A stretch of DNA of 27,180 bases from the NCBI GenBank assembly GCA_964517265.1, contig CAZFBS010000041.1:1-27180 (forward strand). The letters are read 5' to 3'. How positions within the stretch are numbered: the first letter of the stretch is position 1; every line of letters starts with the position of its first letter. Both the position numbers and the translations under genes were made by a program. This DNA comes from REEP01 sp964517265 (GTDB lineage: Bacteria > Pseudomonadota > Alphaproteobacteria > Rhodospirillales > Defluviicoccaceae). The notes below the pieces were generated by a model. That model did no database searches and had not been told where the DNA came from. It was given only the letters and a program-made list of their open reading frames with translations. Positions 15,453 through 23,174 of this stretch are shown here, piece by piece.

Positions 15453-16709
15453 ATGACCACTGAGACGCTCGGGAGCGCAACCGAGGCGAGGTTGCAAGAC
15501 ACAATCGAAGCGGACGTGCTGATTGTCGGCGGCGCGCTGATCGGCGGCACGCTCGCATGTGCGCTGGGGCGGGTCGGTATTCCCGTCGCCGTCATTGACA
15601 TGGCCGATCCGGCGGTGGTGAAGGACGCTAAGTTCGACGGCCGGGCCTCGGCGATCGCCCTCTCCTCGCGACGCCTTTTGGAAGGGATCGGCATTTGGGA
15701 AAAGGTCAGTAACACGGCAGCGCCAATGCTGGACATCCGCGTTTCGGAAGCCGGCTCGCGCCTTTTTCTCCATTACGATCACGAAGCGATCGGCGATGAG
15801 CCGTTCGGTCACATGGTGGAGAACACGCACCTCCGACGCGCGCTGCTGGAGACGATGAGCACGCTGGACTCGGTCCGCCTGTTCGCGCCCTCGACCTGTG
15901 TGGCGCTCGAACGTGGCGGTGGCCGAGTTCATGCGCGGCTGTCGGGAGGCCAGCGCATCTCCGCTCAGCTCGCGATCGCTGCCGACGGGCGGGCCTCACC
16001 GACCCGGGAGGCCGCCGGCATCGGGATCGCGACATGGCAGTATGACCAGATCGCGATCGTCTGCACCGTCCGCCATGAGGAGCCGCACGGCTACACTGCC
16101 CATGAACATTTTCTGCCGGCGGGACCTTTTGCGATCCTGCCGCTGCTCGGCAACCGCTCCTCGCTGGTGTGGACCGAGCGGGCCGACCTCGCACCCGCGA
16201 TCCTGGCCCTGGACGAAGAGGCGTTCACTATTGAGCTGCGGCGTCGGTTCGGCGATTTCCTCGGCCAGGTGGATGTCGTCGGGCCGCGCTGGTCTTATCC
16301 GCTTTGCCTGCATTTCGCCGAAACGGCGATCGCGGAGCGCCTTGCACTCGTCGGCGATGCCTTGCACGGGATGCATCCGATTGCCGGCCAGGGACTGAAT
16401 ATGGGCTTTCGTGATGTCGCCGCGCTGGCGGAGGTCGTTACCGACACCTTCAGGCTCGGCTTCGATGTCGGTACCCCGGACGTTCTGGAACGCTATCAGC
16501 GGTGGCGCCGGTTCGATAACATGCTGATGCTGGCACTGACCGACGGACTCAATCGGCTGTTCTCCAACGACATCGCGCCGGTGCGTCTCGCCCGCACCCT
16601 CGGCCTTGGCACCGTCAACCGCATCCCGCCGCTCAAGCGCTTCTTCATGCGCCACGCAATGGGTTTGGTCGGCGAGCTCCCTCGTCTCCTTCGAGGCGAG
16701 CCGCTTTAG
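15453..16709 (+). CDS. UbiH/UbiF/COQ6-family FAD-dependent monooxygenase
   Basis: This 418-residue flavoprotein has the family's three cofactor motifs: an N-terminal Rossmann fold (ADVLIVGGALIGGTLACAL), the DG motif in IAADGRASPTREAAGI, and the GD motif in LVGDALHGMHPIAGQGLNMGFRD, which carries the ubiquinone hydroxylase signature. Such enzymes hydroxylate the aromatic ring of ubiquinone precursors using NAD(P)H and oxygen at the membrane. Which ring position it uses (UbiH, UbiF, UbiI or UbiL type) cannot be decided by reading. The ATG at 15453 has GGAG eight bases upstream; an in-frame ATG at 15435 lacks one. It is convergent with the DUF971 gene, 30 bases away. Confidence 0.92.
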   Translation: MTTETLGSATEARLQDTIEADVLIVGGALIGGTLACALGRVGIPVAVIDMADPAVVKDAKFDGRASAIALSSRRLLEGIGIWEKVSNTAAPMLDIRVSEAGSRLFLHYDHEAIGDEPFGHMVENTHLRRALLETMSTLDSVRLFAPSTCVALERGGGRVHARLSGGQRISAQLAIAADGRASPTREAAGIGIATWQYDQIAIVCTVRHEEPHGYTAHEHFLPAGPFAILPLLGNRSSLVWTERADLAPAILALDEEAFTIELRRRFGDFLGQVDVVGPRWSYPLCLHFAETAIAERLALVGDALHGMHPIAGQGLNMGFRDVAALAEVVTDTFRLGFDVGTPDVLERYQRWRRFDNMLMLALTDGLNRLFSNDIAPVRLARTLGLGTVNRIPPLKRFFMRHAMGLVGELPRLLRGEPL

Positions 16710-16739
16710 TGCCGCCCCAGAACCCCGGCGCCTACTTTA

Positions 16740-17114
16740 CTACGGATCGCGGCTGAGGCCTTTTTCGTTCAGCGCACCCAGGTAGTCCTGCCAGATCTGC
16801 TCCTGGTTGGCGCCGAGGTTGTAGAGCCAGTCCCAGGTGTAGAGCCCGCTGTCGTGCATATCGTCGAAGCGGATCCGCACCGCATAGGTGCCGACCGGCT
16901 CCAGCGCAAGAATCCCGACGTAGCGCCGCCCGGCGACCACGGTCTTGCCTTCGCGGCTGTGCCCCTGCACTTCTGCTGACGGGCTTTCCACCCGCAGCAA
17001 CTCGGCCGGCAGTCGGAAGCTGCGGCCGTCCTCGAAATCCACTTCGAGAACCTTCTCCTCACGCTTCAAGCGGATTTCCCGGGGACGGTGCCGATTGCCA
17101 TAAGCTTCGCTCAT
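16740..17114 (-). CDS. DUF971 (gamma-butyrobetaine hydroxylase-like N-terminal domain) protein
   Basis: This is a 124-residue protein made of a single DUF971 domain: PREIRLKREEKVLEVDFEDG, FRLPAELLRVESPSAEVQGH, and the characteristic end IRFDDMHDSGLYTWDWLYNLG. The same domain forms the N-terminus of gamma-butyrobetaine hydroxylase and occurs alone in many bacteria, sometimes linked to iron-sulfur cluster proteins. A specific function is not established. It starts six bases after the Trm112-like stop and is the last gene of a reverse cluster cnoX, LON-domain gene, Trm112-like gene and DUF971. Confidence 0.9.
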   Translation of the reverse strand: MSEAYGNRHRPREIRLKREEKVLEVDFEDGRSFRLPAELLRVESPSAEVQGHSREGKTVVAGRRYVGILALEPVGTYAVRIRFDDMHDSGLYTWDWLYNLGANQEQIWQDYLGALNEKGLSRDP

Positions 17115-17119
17115 TCTCT

Positions 17120-17356
17120 TTAAGTCCCGCCGCTCCCGCTCGGATGCTCGTCCTCCGCCCCCGCAATATGGGCCTCGTTCTCTTCGAGCGGACGGGCTTC
17201 GTCGGGAAGCATGATCGGAATACCGTCCCGGATCGGATAGGCAAGACGCGCTTTATCGCTGATCAATTCGTCGCGCTCGGCGTCGTAACGCAGCGGGGTC
17301 TTGGTCAGCGGGCAAATCAAAATCTCCAACAACTTGGGATCAATACTACGACTCAT
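17120..17356 (-). CDS. Trm112 family zinc-ribbon-like small protein
   Basis: The protein has 78 residues and starts MSRSIDPKLLEILICPLTKTPLRYD, the hallmark of bacterial YcaR/Trm112-like proteins, followed by LAYPIRDGIPIMLPDEARPL. Eukaryotic Trm112 activates methyltransferases; the bacterial proteins are thought to be small adaptors. Only one Cys remains of the zinc ribbon (ICPLTKTPL), as is usual in this bacterial subfamily, so metal binding is doubtful. In-frame ATG codons at 17371 and 17404 exist; the chosen start is where the family begins. It sits between the LON-domain gene and DUF971. Confidence 0.88.
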   Translation of the reverse strand: MSRSIDPKLLEILICPLTKTPLRYDAERDELISDKARLAYPIRDGIPIMLPDEARPLEENEAHIAGAEDEHPSGSGGT

Positions 17357-17456
17357 CAACGTGTTTCCCATCGTCGTGATTGTTCTTGGGGGCGGCCTTG
17401 TCACCAGACCCCTTCAGCACCGGTTGCACTTGGTCACAATCGACCGGGCAGGACCC

Positions 17457-18131
17457 TCAATGGGCGACGCCCGAGCCCGCGCCGTCGGCATCACGGATCC
17501 CCATCTCCAGCAACGATGTCAAAAGGTGCGCCAACGTGGGCAAGTCCCGACATTCGAGCAGCGCCTGCTTTTCGCGCGGCTCGAATGGACACATCATCGA
17601 CAGCGCGACCACCAGCGCTTCGTCGGAAGCCTCCTTGATCGCCGGCCAGTCGGCGGTCAACCCTTTCGCATGGACATACCGGTGAACCGACCCGATCAGC
17701 TGATTTCGATCCAGCGCCAGTGCCGTTGGCTCGGCAATATCCTGCCGAAAAGGCTCGTAATCGGGGCGAACCCGGCGGAAGCCATTCTGCAGGGGCAACT
17801 CCTCGACGATTCGAAAGCGGCATACCCCCCTCAGCGTGAGCAAAAAACGCCCGTCGTCGATTTCCGTGAACGAGACGATACGACCGGCGCACCCGGTATC
17901 ATAGACGCGGCCGTCCTCGCCGATCGCCTCGGGATCCGGATCGCGGGGCTGCACCATTCCGATCATTCGCTCCCCGCTCAAGGCCGCTTCGGTCATTCTC
18001 CGGTAGCGTGGCTCGAAAATATGCAGTGGCAAGTGGCCGCGCGGCAGCAGCAAGGCGCCCGGAAGCGGAAAGATCGGAAGAATGTCCGGCAGTTTTACCG
18101 GGGTACCTTCCGACGCCGCCGTGCCTTTCAT
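17457..18131 (-). CDS. LON peptidase substrate-binding domain protein
   Basis: This protein of 224 residues carries a LON N-terminal domain without the ATPase or protease parts: LPDILPIFPLPGALLLPRGHLPLHIFEPRYRRMTEAAL, then GMVQPRD, GCAGRIVSFTEIDDGRFLLTLRGVCRFRI, and a helical C-terminal part including LPTLAHLLTSLLEMG. Stand-alone LON-domain proteins are common in Alphaproteobacteria; their role is not established, although substrate recognition is often assumed. The ATG at 18131 follows the cnoX stop by 28 bases; the frame extends upstream but would overlap cnoX. Confidence 0.9.
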   Translation of the reverse strand: MKGTAASEGTPVKLPDILPIFPLPGALLLPRGHLPLHIFEPRYRRMTEAALSGERMIGMVQPRDPDPEAIGEDGRVYDTGCAGRIVSFTEIDDGRFLLTLRGVCRFRIVEELPLQNGFRRVRPDYEPFRQDIAEPTALALDRNQLIGSVHRYVHAKGLTADWPAIKEASDEALVVALSMMCPFEPREKQALLECRDLPTLAHLLTSLLEMGIRDADGAGSGVAH

Positions 18132-18159
18132 CAATGACTGTCCCACATGAAAGTCCCTG

Positions 18160-19083
18160 TCAAGAAAACAGGATTGAGGAAAGCCGACGGCGCGACGCCA
18201 GAGTGGCGGGATGTGTCGACCCCAGTGCGTCGAAAAATTTGACCAGCTGGATGCGGGCCGCCTCGTCGTTCCAGTTGCGGTCGCGGCGCACAATCTCGAG
18301 CAGATGCTCCATCGCCTCTTCGACCCGGCCCTCGCCGAACAGCGCCACCGCCAGATCGTGCCGGGCCTGCAAATCATCAGGATTGCTGTCGAGCCGCTCC
18401 TGCAGCCGCGCTCTTTGCTGACTGCTCCTGCCAGCCTGCTCGGCCACCTCAATGGCGGTAACGGCCGCCGCAATCTCGCCGTTGCGGGCCAGCTCCGGTG
18501 TCAAGTCCGCCACGAGCTTGCGAGCGCCCGCTACATCGCCGCCCCGCACCAAGCTCCGGATCAGGCCAGCGATCGCCTTCGGATTGGTCGGATCCTCTGC
18601 CAAAACCTGAGAATAGAGGCCGACCGCATGCTCGATGTCCGATGCCTCCAGTGCCAACCGCGCCTCTTCCAGCGCCTCCTCGATTGGGGCCCCGGCGCCC
18701 GCCGTCAGCCGGCCGATGAACTCCCGCAGCTTGCTTTCCGGTTGCGCGCCGACGAACGCGTCGACCGGCCGCCCGCCGACAAACGCGTAGACCATCGGAA
18801 CCGACTGAACGCGCAACTGGGCCGCCAGTTGCTGGTTCTCGTCGACGTTCACCTTGACCATGCGCACCCGTCCCCGTGCCTGACGGACGAGCGTCTCCAG
18901 CACCGGGGTCAACTGCTTGCAGGGTCCGCACCAGGGCGCCCAAAAGTCGACGATCACCGGCGCCTGCATCGAGGCGTCGAGTACATCGGCGGCGAACCGC
19001 TGAGTATCGGTGTCCTTGATGAAGTCTCCGCCGGAAGCACCCGGCGCTGCGGTCGAAGAGGTCGGATCGAGGAATAACGCCAT
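18160..19083 (-). CDS. cnoX: Thioredoxin-domain co-chaperone CnoX (YbbN)
   Basis: The 307-residue protein joins a thioredoxin domain (about 22-128) to a TPR-like helical C-terminal region (about 130-305). The thioredoxin part has VIVDFWAPWCGPCKQLTPVL with both redox cysteines (Cys52, Cys55) and the cis-Pro in VQSVPMVYAF. The C-terminal part has repeats such as AVGLYSQVLAEDPTNPKAIAGL and DDLQARHDLAVALFGEGRVEEAMEHLLEIV. CnoX binds unfolded proteins under oxidative stress and passes them to GroEL or DnaK. E. coli CnoX lacks CGPC, whereas alphaproteobacterial ones keep it and are redox-active. It heads the reverse cluster with the LON, Trm112-like and DUF971 genes. Confidence 0.92.
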   Translation of the reverse strand: MALFLDPTSSTAAPGASGGDFIKDTDTQRFAADVLDASMQAPVIVDFWAPWCGPCKQLTPVLETLVRQARGRVRMVKVNVDENQQLAAQLRVQSVPMVYAFVGGRPVDAFVGAQPESKLREFIGRLTAGAGAPIEEALEEARLALEASDIEHAVGLYSQVLAEDPTNPKAIAGLIRSLVRGGDVAGARKLVADLTPELARNGEIAAAVTAIEVAEQAGRSSQQRARLQERLDSNPDDLQARHDLAVALFGEGRVEEAMEHLLEIVRRDRNWNDEAARIQLVKFFDALGSTHPATLASRRRLSSILFS

Positions 19084-19385
19084 GACGGTTCAGCCGTTCT
19101 CACCTGCGCGATGCGTGCGGTTGCAGTGCTATCGGTGGCCCATAGATGGCGGCAAAAGCCCGCCGTGGCAACCGTTAAGCTGCCCGCCGTTGCAACCGTG
19201 AGGCTGGGCGTGAGTCCTTTGCAACCGGCCGCGGGCGCGCAGACGCTTGGGCACGGCCCCTCGAAACCGGCTCATCCGCCGGCAAACTGTTTCCTCGCGA
19301 TGTGGCTCTTCGCGATCTGGTCCCTCGGCAGCGACCGGGCCGCCAGCACGCGGCGCGACTGCAAGGAACCTTTTCCGCGCACAGG

Positions 19386-19421
19386 CCAAGCGCTCGCCCT
19401 GATCCAAGCGCTCGCCCTGAT
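19386..19421. repeat. Exact tandem duplication, 2 x 18 bases
   Basis: CCAAGCGCTCGCCCTGAT occurs twice head to tail (19386-19403 and 19404-19421), 32 bases upstream of the asnO -35 hexamer. It may be replication slippage, or a doubled binding site for an activator because of its position. Confidence 0.6.
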
Positions 19422-19452
19422 CATTGACGGGGCAGGCATTCGCGCCGATCAT

Positions 19453-19481
19453 TTGACATCGAAAAACAGGACCTGTAGACA
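19453..19481 (+). promoter_or_regulatory. Sigma-70-type promoter of the NAGGN operon
   Basis: A perfect TTGACA (19453-19458) is followed after 17 bases by TAGACA (19476-19481). Transcription would start near 19488 and give a leader of about 90 bases before the asnO ATG. The -35 is consensus, the -10 only partial, as expected of a promoter needing activation. Confidence 0.5.
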
Positions 19482-19575
19482 CCCTCGATAAGCACCTCCC
19501 TTGCGGGCATCCCCTGTGGACCTGCCGAATCGGTCGCATGCGGATGCGACGCAGAAAATGGAGGCGTTGCCGCTC

Positions 19576-21351
19576 ATGTGTGGCCTGTGCGGCGAAGCCA
19601 CGTTCAATGGATCTCCGGTCGATAGCTCCGCGCTTCAGCGGATGGTCGATGCCATGGCCCCGCGCGGCCCGGACGGCGCCGGACTGATCGCCCGCGGGCG
19701 GGTCGGCCTCGGTCATCGCCGGCTCAAGATCATCGACCTGTCCGAGCGCGCCGAGCAGCCGATGGCGGACAGCGAACTCGGGCTGAGCGTCGTTTTCAAC
19801 GGCTGCCTCTACAACTACAAGGAACTCCGGGCCGAGCTTGAAGACGTTGGCTACCGCTTTTTTTCCGATGGCGACACCGAGGTCATCGGCAAGGCTTGGC
19901 ACGCCTGGGGAACCGGCGCCGTTTGTCGCTTTCTCGGCATGTTCGCCTTCGCGATCCACGAACGAGACAGCGGCCGCTTGGTCCTCGCGCGCGACCGTTT
20001 CGGGATCAAGCCGCTCTATTATGCCGAAACGGATAGATCTGTCCGCTTCGCGTCCAGCCTGCCGGCGCTGCTGGCCGGGGGCGGGATCGATACGAGCCTG
20101 GATCGCGTCGCCCTCGCCTATTACCTGACCTTTCATGCCGTCGTGCCGCCGCCGCGCACAATCCTCAACGGCATCAAGAAGCTGCCGCCGGCGACGGTTC
20201 GCCTGATCGAGCCCGATGGCCGGTCAGTCGATACGGTCTACTGGCGCCTCGATTTCAGCCGCGACGCCAGCGACCTTAAGGCAGGCCCCGAGGCGTGGGC
20301 CGAACGCCTCCACGCGGCCCTGCGGGTTGCCGTCCGCCGGCGAATGGTCGCCGACGTACCGGTGGGCGTGCTGCTGTCGGGCGGGATCGATTCCAGCGTG
20401 ATCGTTGCGCTGTTGGCGGAGGAAGGACAGACGGACCTCAAGACCTTCTCGATCGGCTTTGAGGAGGCCAACGGCGAGAAGGGCGATGAATTCGTCTATT
20501 CCGACCTCATCGCGACGCACTTCGGAACTGATCATCATCAGATTTTCGTCCCGTCCAGCGAGCTTCTGGGGGCATTGCCGGCCACCATCCGCGCCATGTC
20601 CGAGCCGATGGTCTCCTATGACAATGTCGGATTTTTCCTGCTTTCCAAGGAAGTCGCAAAGTACATCAAGGTCGTGCAGTCCGGGCAGGGGGCGGACGAA
20701 GTGTTTGCGGGCTATCACTGGTATCCCCCGCTCGCGGCTTCCAACGATCTTGTGACCGATTATGCTCGCGTCTTCTTCGATCGCGACCACGGGCGCCTTA
20801 ACGCCCATCTCGCGCCCGAATGGCGTCTTGGACAGGACGAGGCACGTGCCTTCGTCGCCGATCAGTTCGCCAGTCCGGGAGCGGATGATCCGCTCGACAA
20901 GGCGCTGCGCCTCGATACCACCATCATGCTTGCAGACGATCCGGTCAAACGCGTCGACAACATGACGATGGCCTGGGGCCTCGAAGCGCGTGTGCCGTTC
21001 CTCGACCACGAACTCGTGGAACTTGCCGCCCGCATCCCGGCCGCCCACAAGCTCGCGCACGGCGGCAAGGGTGTCCTCAAGGATGTCGCCCGGCGCCTCG
21101 TGCCCCACGAGGTGATCGACCGCAAGAAAGGCTATTTCCCGGTGCCGGCGCTCAAATACCTGAGCGGGCCTTATCTTGAACTGGTTCGCGAGGCACTCTC
21201 CGCTCCTGCCGCGCGCCAGCGCGGACTGTTCGCGCCGGCCTATCTGGATGCGCTTTTCGCCGATCCGTCCGCCCACATCACGCCCTTACGAGGCTCGGAA
21301 CTCTGGCAGATCGGGCTTCTTGAACTCTGGCTGCAGACCAACGGACTTTGA
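19576..21351 (+). CDS. asnO: N-acetylglutaminylglutamine amidotransferase
   Basis: This asparagine-synthetase-like enzyme of 591 residues amidates N-acetylglutaminylglutamine with glutamine-derived ammonia and ATP, giving the osmolyte NAGGN. The start is fixed by MCGLCGEATF: Cys2 must become the N-terminal nucleophile of the class II glutaminase domain (about 2-190), which also shows RGPDGAG, FNGCLYNY and RDRFGIKPLYY. The synthetase domain follows with the PP-loop VLLSGGIDSSVIVALL and EARVPFLDHELVELA. GGAGG lies about a dozen bases before the ATG. It is the first gene of a tight three-gene operon; its stop is 20 bases before the ngg ATG. Ordinary asparagine synthetase B is the main alternative, but the ngg and M42 neighbours make NAGGN synthesis far more likely. 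Confidence 0.94.
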   Translation: MCGLCGEATFNGSPVDSSALQRMVDAMAPRGPDGAGLIARGRVGLGHRRLKIIDLSERAEQPMADSELGLSVVFNGCLYNYKELRAELEDVGYRFFSDGDTEVIGKAWHAWGTGAVCRFLGMFAFAIHERDSGRLVLARDRFGIKPLYYAETDRSVRFASSLPALLAGGGIDTSLDRVALAYYLTFHAVVPPPRTILNGIKKLPPATVRLIEPDGRSVDTVYWRLDFSRDASDLKAGPEAWAERLHAALRVAVRRRMVADVPVGVLLSGGIDSSVIVALLAEEGQTDLKTFSIGFEEANGEKGDEFVYSDLIATHFGTDHHQIFVPSSELLGALPATIRAMSEPMVSYDNVGFFLLSKEVAKYIKVVQSGQGADEVFAGYHWYPPLAASNDLVTDYARVFFDRDHGRLNAHLAPEWRLGQDEARAFVADQFASPGADDPLDKALRLDTTIMLADDPVKRVDNMTMAWGLEARVPFLDHELVELAARIPAAHKLAHGGKGVLKDVARRLVPHEVIDRKKGYFPVPALKYLSGPYLELVREALSAPAARQRGLFAPAYLDALFADPSAHITPLRGSELWQIGLLELWLQTNGL

Positions 21352-21371
21352 TCCGGAAGGACTTTCCTTCG

Positions 21372-23174
21372 ATGAACAGTCCCACACCCCCGCGTCGTTC
21401 CCGCGCTGCCCTCGGGCATCGCCTCCGCCGCATGCGTGAGCAGGGCCTGAAGCCGCCGATTCCTCCAGAGGCGAGTGATGACGGCTCCACGACTGAAACC
21501 AATGCCGTTGTCGAGTGCGGTTGGGGCCGGCTTCTTTTCGGCCAGACATTCGAGAGTCCGATCGCGCTCGTCAAGGCGATGCGTGCGGAAAGCCCGGAGC
21601 GTCGCGACATTGCCTTTTATATTCGCGATCCTCACGTCGTCCTCGCGGCGGCGCCGCAGGAACTTTTCCTCGATCCCTCGCATACCTATCGCCTGAACCT
21701 TTCCACCTATCGCGCCGCGTCCCGCGCCCCGCGCGGCTTCTTCATCCGCCGGCTGACTTCCGAGAGCGATGCCGATGCGATGAACCGGCTTTATCTGGCG
21801 CGCGGCATGGTGCCGGTCGAGCCACAATTCTTTTGGTCGAACCGCGACAGCCGCGCCATCACCTGTTTTCTTGCTGAAGACGAGATTTCCGGCGAAATTC
21901 TCGGCACGGTGATGGGCGTCGATCACGCCAAAGCGTTCGGCGACAAGCAACGCGGCTCCTCACTGTGGTGCCTGGCCGTCGACCCGCAGGCGGCAGCGCC
22001 GGGGGTCGGGGTGGCTCTGGTCCGCCGTCTTGCAGAACACTTCCAGGCGCGAGGCGCTGCCTTCATGGATCTTTCGGTCCTGCACGACAATGAAAACGCC
22101 ATCGACCTTTATGAAAAGCTCGGCTTTCATCGCGTGCCTTTCTTCGCCATCAAGCGCAAGAACCCTATCAACGAGCGCCTGTTTGCCGGTGTGGTCGAGG
22201 ACGAGGGACTCAATCCATACGCCCGCATCATCGTCGACGAAGCGCGCCGGCGCGGCATCAACGCCGAAGTGCTGGACGCGGCGGGAGGTTTTTTCCGCCT
22301 GTCCTATGGCGGACGATCGATCCGCTGTCGCGAGAGTCTGTCGGAGCTGACCTCCGGACTCGCCGTCTCAATTTGCGACGACAAGGCGGTGACGCGGCGG
22401 TTTGTCGAGGCTGCCGGCCTTAGGGTACCGCGTCAGATCGAGGCCGGCGAAGAGACGGCGATGGCCGCCTTTCTTTCCGAGATGGGGGCGGTGGTGGTCA
22501 AGCCGGCACGCGGGGAGCAGGGGCGCGGAGTCGCGGTCGGCGTCACCGACATGGAGACCCTCAACCGGGCAGTGGCGGCGGCACGCCAGCAGTGCGAACG
22601 GGTGCTGATCGAAGAATGCGTGAGCGGGGAGGATCTGCGCCTCGTCGTCATCGACTACAAGGTGGTGGCGGCGGCGCTGCGCCGCCCGCCGCGCATCATC
22701 GGGGACGGGCGCCAGACCATCCGTACCCTGATTGAGCGCATGAGCCGTCGCCGCGCCGCGGCGACGGGTGGGGAATCGACGGTTCCGCTCGATGAGGAGA
22801 CCGAGCGCGCGCTTGCCGGTGCGGGCTTCCGGCTCGATGACATCGCTTCCGAGGGCGCGGAGATTATGGTGAGACGAACCGCCAATCTTCATACCGGCGG
22901 CACCATCCACGACGTTACCGCCGAGGTCCATCGCGAGCTCGTCAGCGCAGCCGTGCGCGCGGCTCGTGCTATCGAGATTCCGGTTGTGGGAATCGATCTG
23001 ATGGTCGACTCGCCGCTGAAGCCGGGCTATGCCTTTATCGAGGCCAATGAGCGCCCCGGCCTTGCCAACCACGAGCCGCAGCCGACCGCCGAGCGCTTTA
23101 TCGATCTTTTGTTTCCGCTTTCGCTGTCGATGGCGGCGCGCAAGGCTGGTCAAGACCGGAGAGACGGATGCTGA
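21372..23174 (+). CDS. ngg: N-acetylglutaminylglutamine synthetase (GNAT + ATP-grasp)
   Basis: This 600-residue two-domain enzyme acetylates and joins two glutamines to give N-acetylglutaminylglutamine. After a basic N-terminal segment, an acetyltransferase (GNAT) domain occupies about 120-280 (FFIRRLTSESDADAMNRLYL, SSLWCLAVDPQAAAPGVGVALVRRL, LHDNENAIDLYEKLGF). An ATP-grasp ligase domain fills about 285-590 (VVVKPARGEQGRGVAVGV, VLIEECVSGEDLRLVVIDYKVVAA, VVGIDLMVDS, FIEANERPGLANHEP). GGAAGGA precedes the ATG at 21372; a TTG at 21348 would overlap the asnO stop. Its own stop overlaps the start of the peptidase gene by seven bases, so translation is probably coupled. Confidence 0.94.
   Translation: MNSPTPPRRSRAALGHRLRRMREQGLKPPIPPEASDDGSTTETNAVVECGWGRLLFGQTFESPIALVKAMRAESPERRDIAFYIRDPHVVLAAAPQELFLDPSHTYRLNLSTYRAASRAPRGFFIRRLTSESDADAMNRLYLARGMVPVEPQFFWSNRDSRAITCFLAEDEISGEILGTVMGVDHAKAFGDKQRGSSLWCLAVDPQAAAPGVGVALVRRLAEHFQARGAAFMDLSVLHDNENAIDLYEKLGFHRVPFFAIKRKNPINERLFAGVVEDEGLNPYARIIVDEARRRGINAEVLDAAGGFFRLSYGGRSIRCRESLSELTSGLAVSICDDKAVTRRFVEAAGLRVPRQIEAGEETAMAAFLSEMGAVVVKPARGEQGRGVAVGVTDMETLNRAVAAARQQCERVLIEECVSGEDLRLVVIDYKVVAAALRRPPRIIGDGRQTIRTLIERMSRRRAAATGGESTVPLDEETERALAGAGFRLDDIASEGAEIMVRRTANLHTGGTIHDVTAEVHRELVSAAVRAARAIEIPVVGIDLMVDSPLKPGYAFIEANERPGLANHEPQPTAERFIDLLFPLSLSMAARKAGQDRRDGC

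Larger units (their letters stand above)
19084..19575. other. Divergent intergenic region cnoX / asnO
   Basis: Nearly 500 bases have no gene I can support. It contains three GCAACCG copies (19168, 19192, 19221), an exact 18-base tandem duplication (19386-19421) and a sigma-70-like promoter (19453-19481) facing asnO. Osmotic control of the NAGGN operon would be expected to act here. Confidence 0.5.

Noticed and set aside
19084..19575. CRISPR-like or mobile element origin of the repeats upstream of asnO
   Set aside because: There are only two abutting 18-base copies and three scattered heptamers, without spacers, terminal inverted repeats or a transposase.
17301..20136. Long antisense frames at 17301-18137 (+), 18211-19077 (+) and 19129-20136 (-)
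   Set aside because: They overlap the LON, cnoX and asnO genes on the opposite strand and have no family features.
20224..21276. 350-codon reverse frame within asnO
   Set aside because: It is antisense to the synthetase domain, with no ribosome binding site or known motif.
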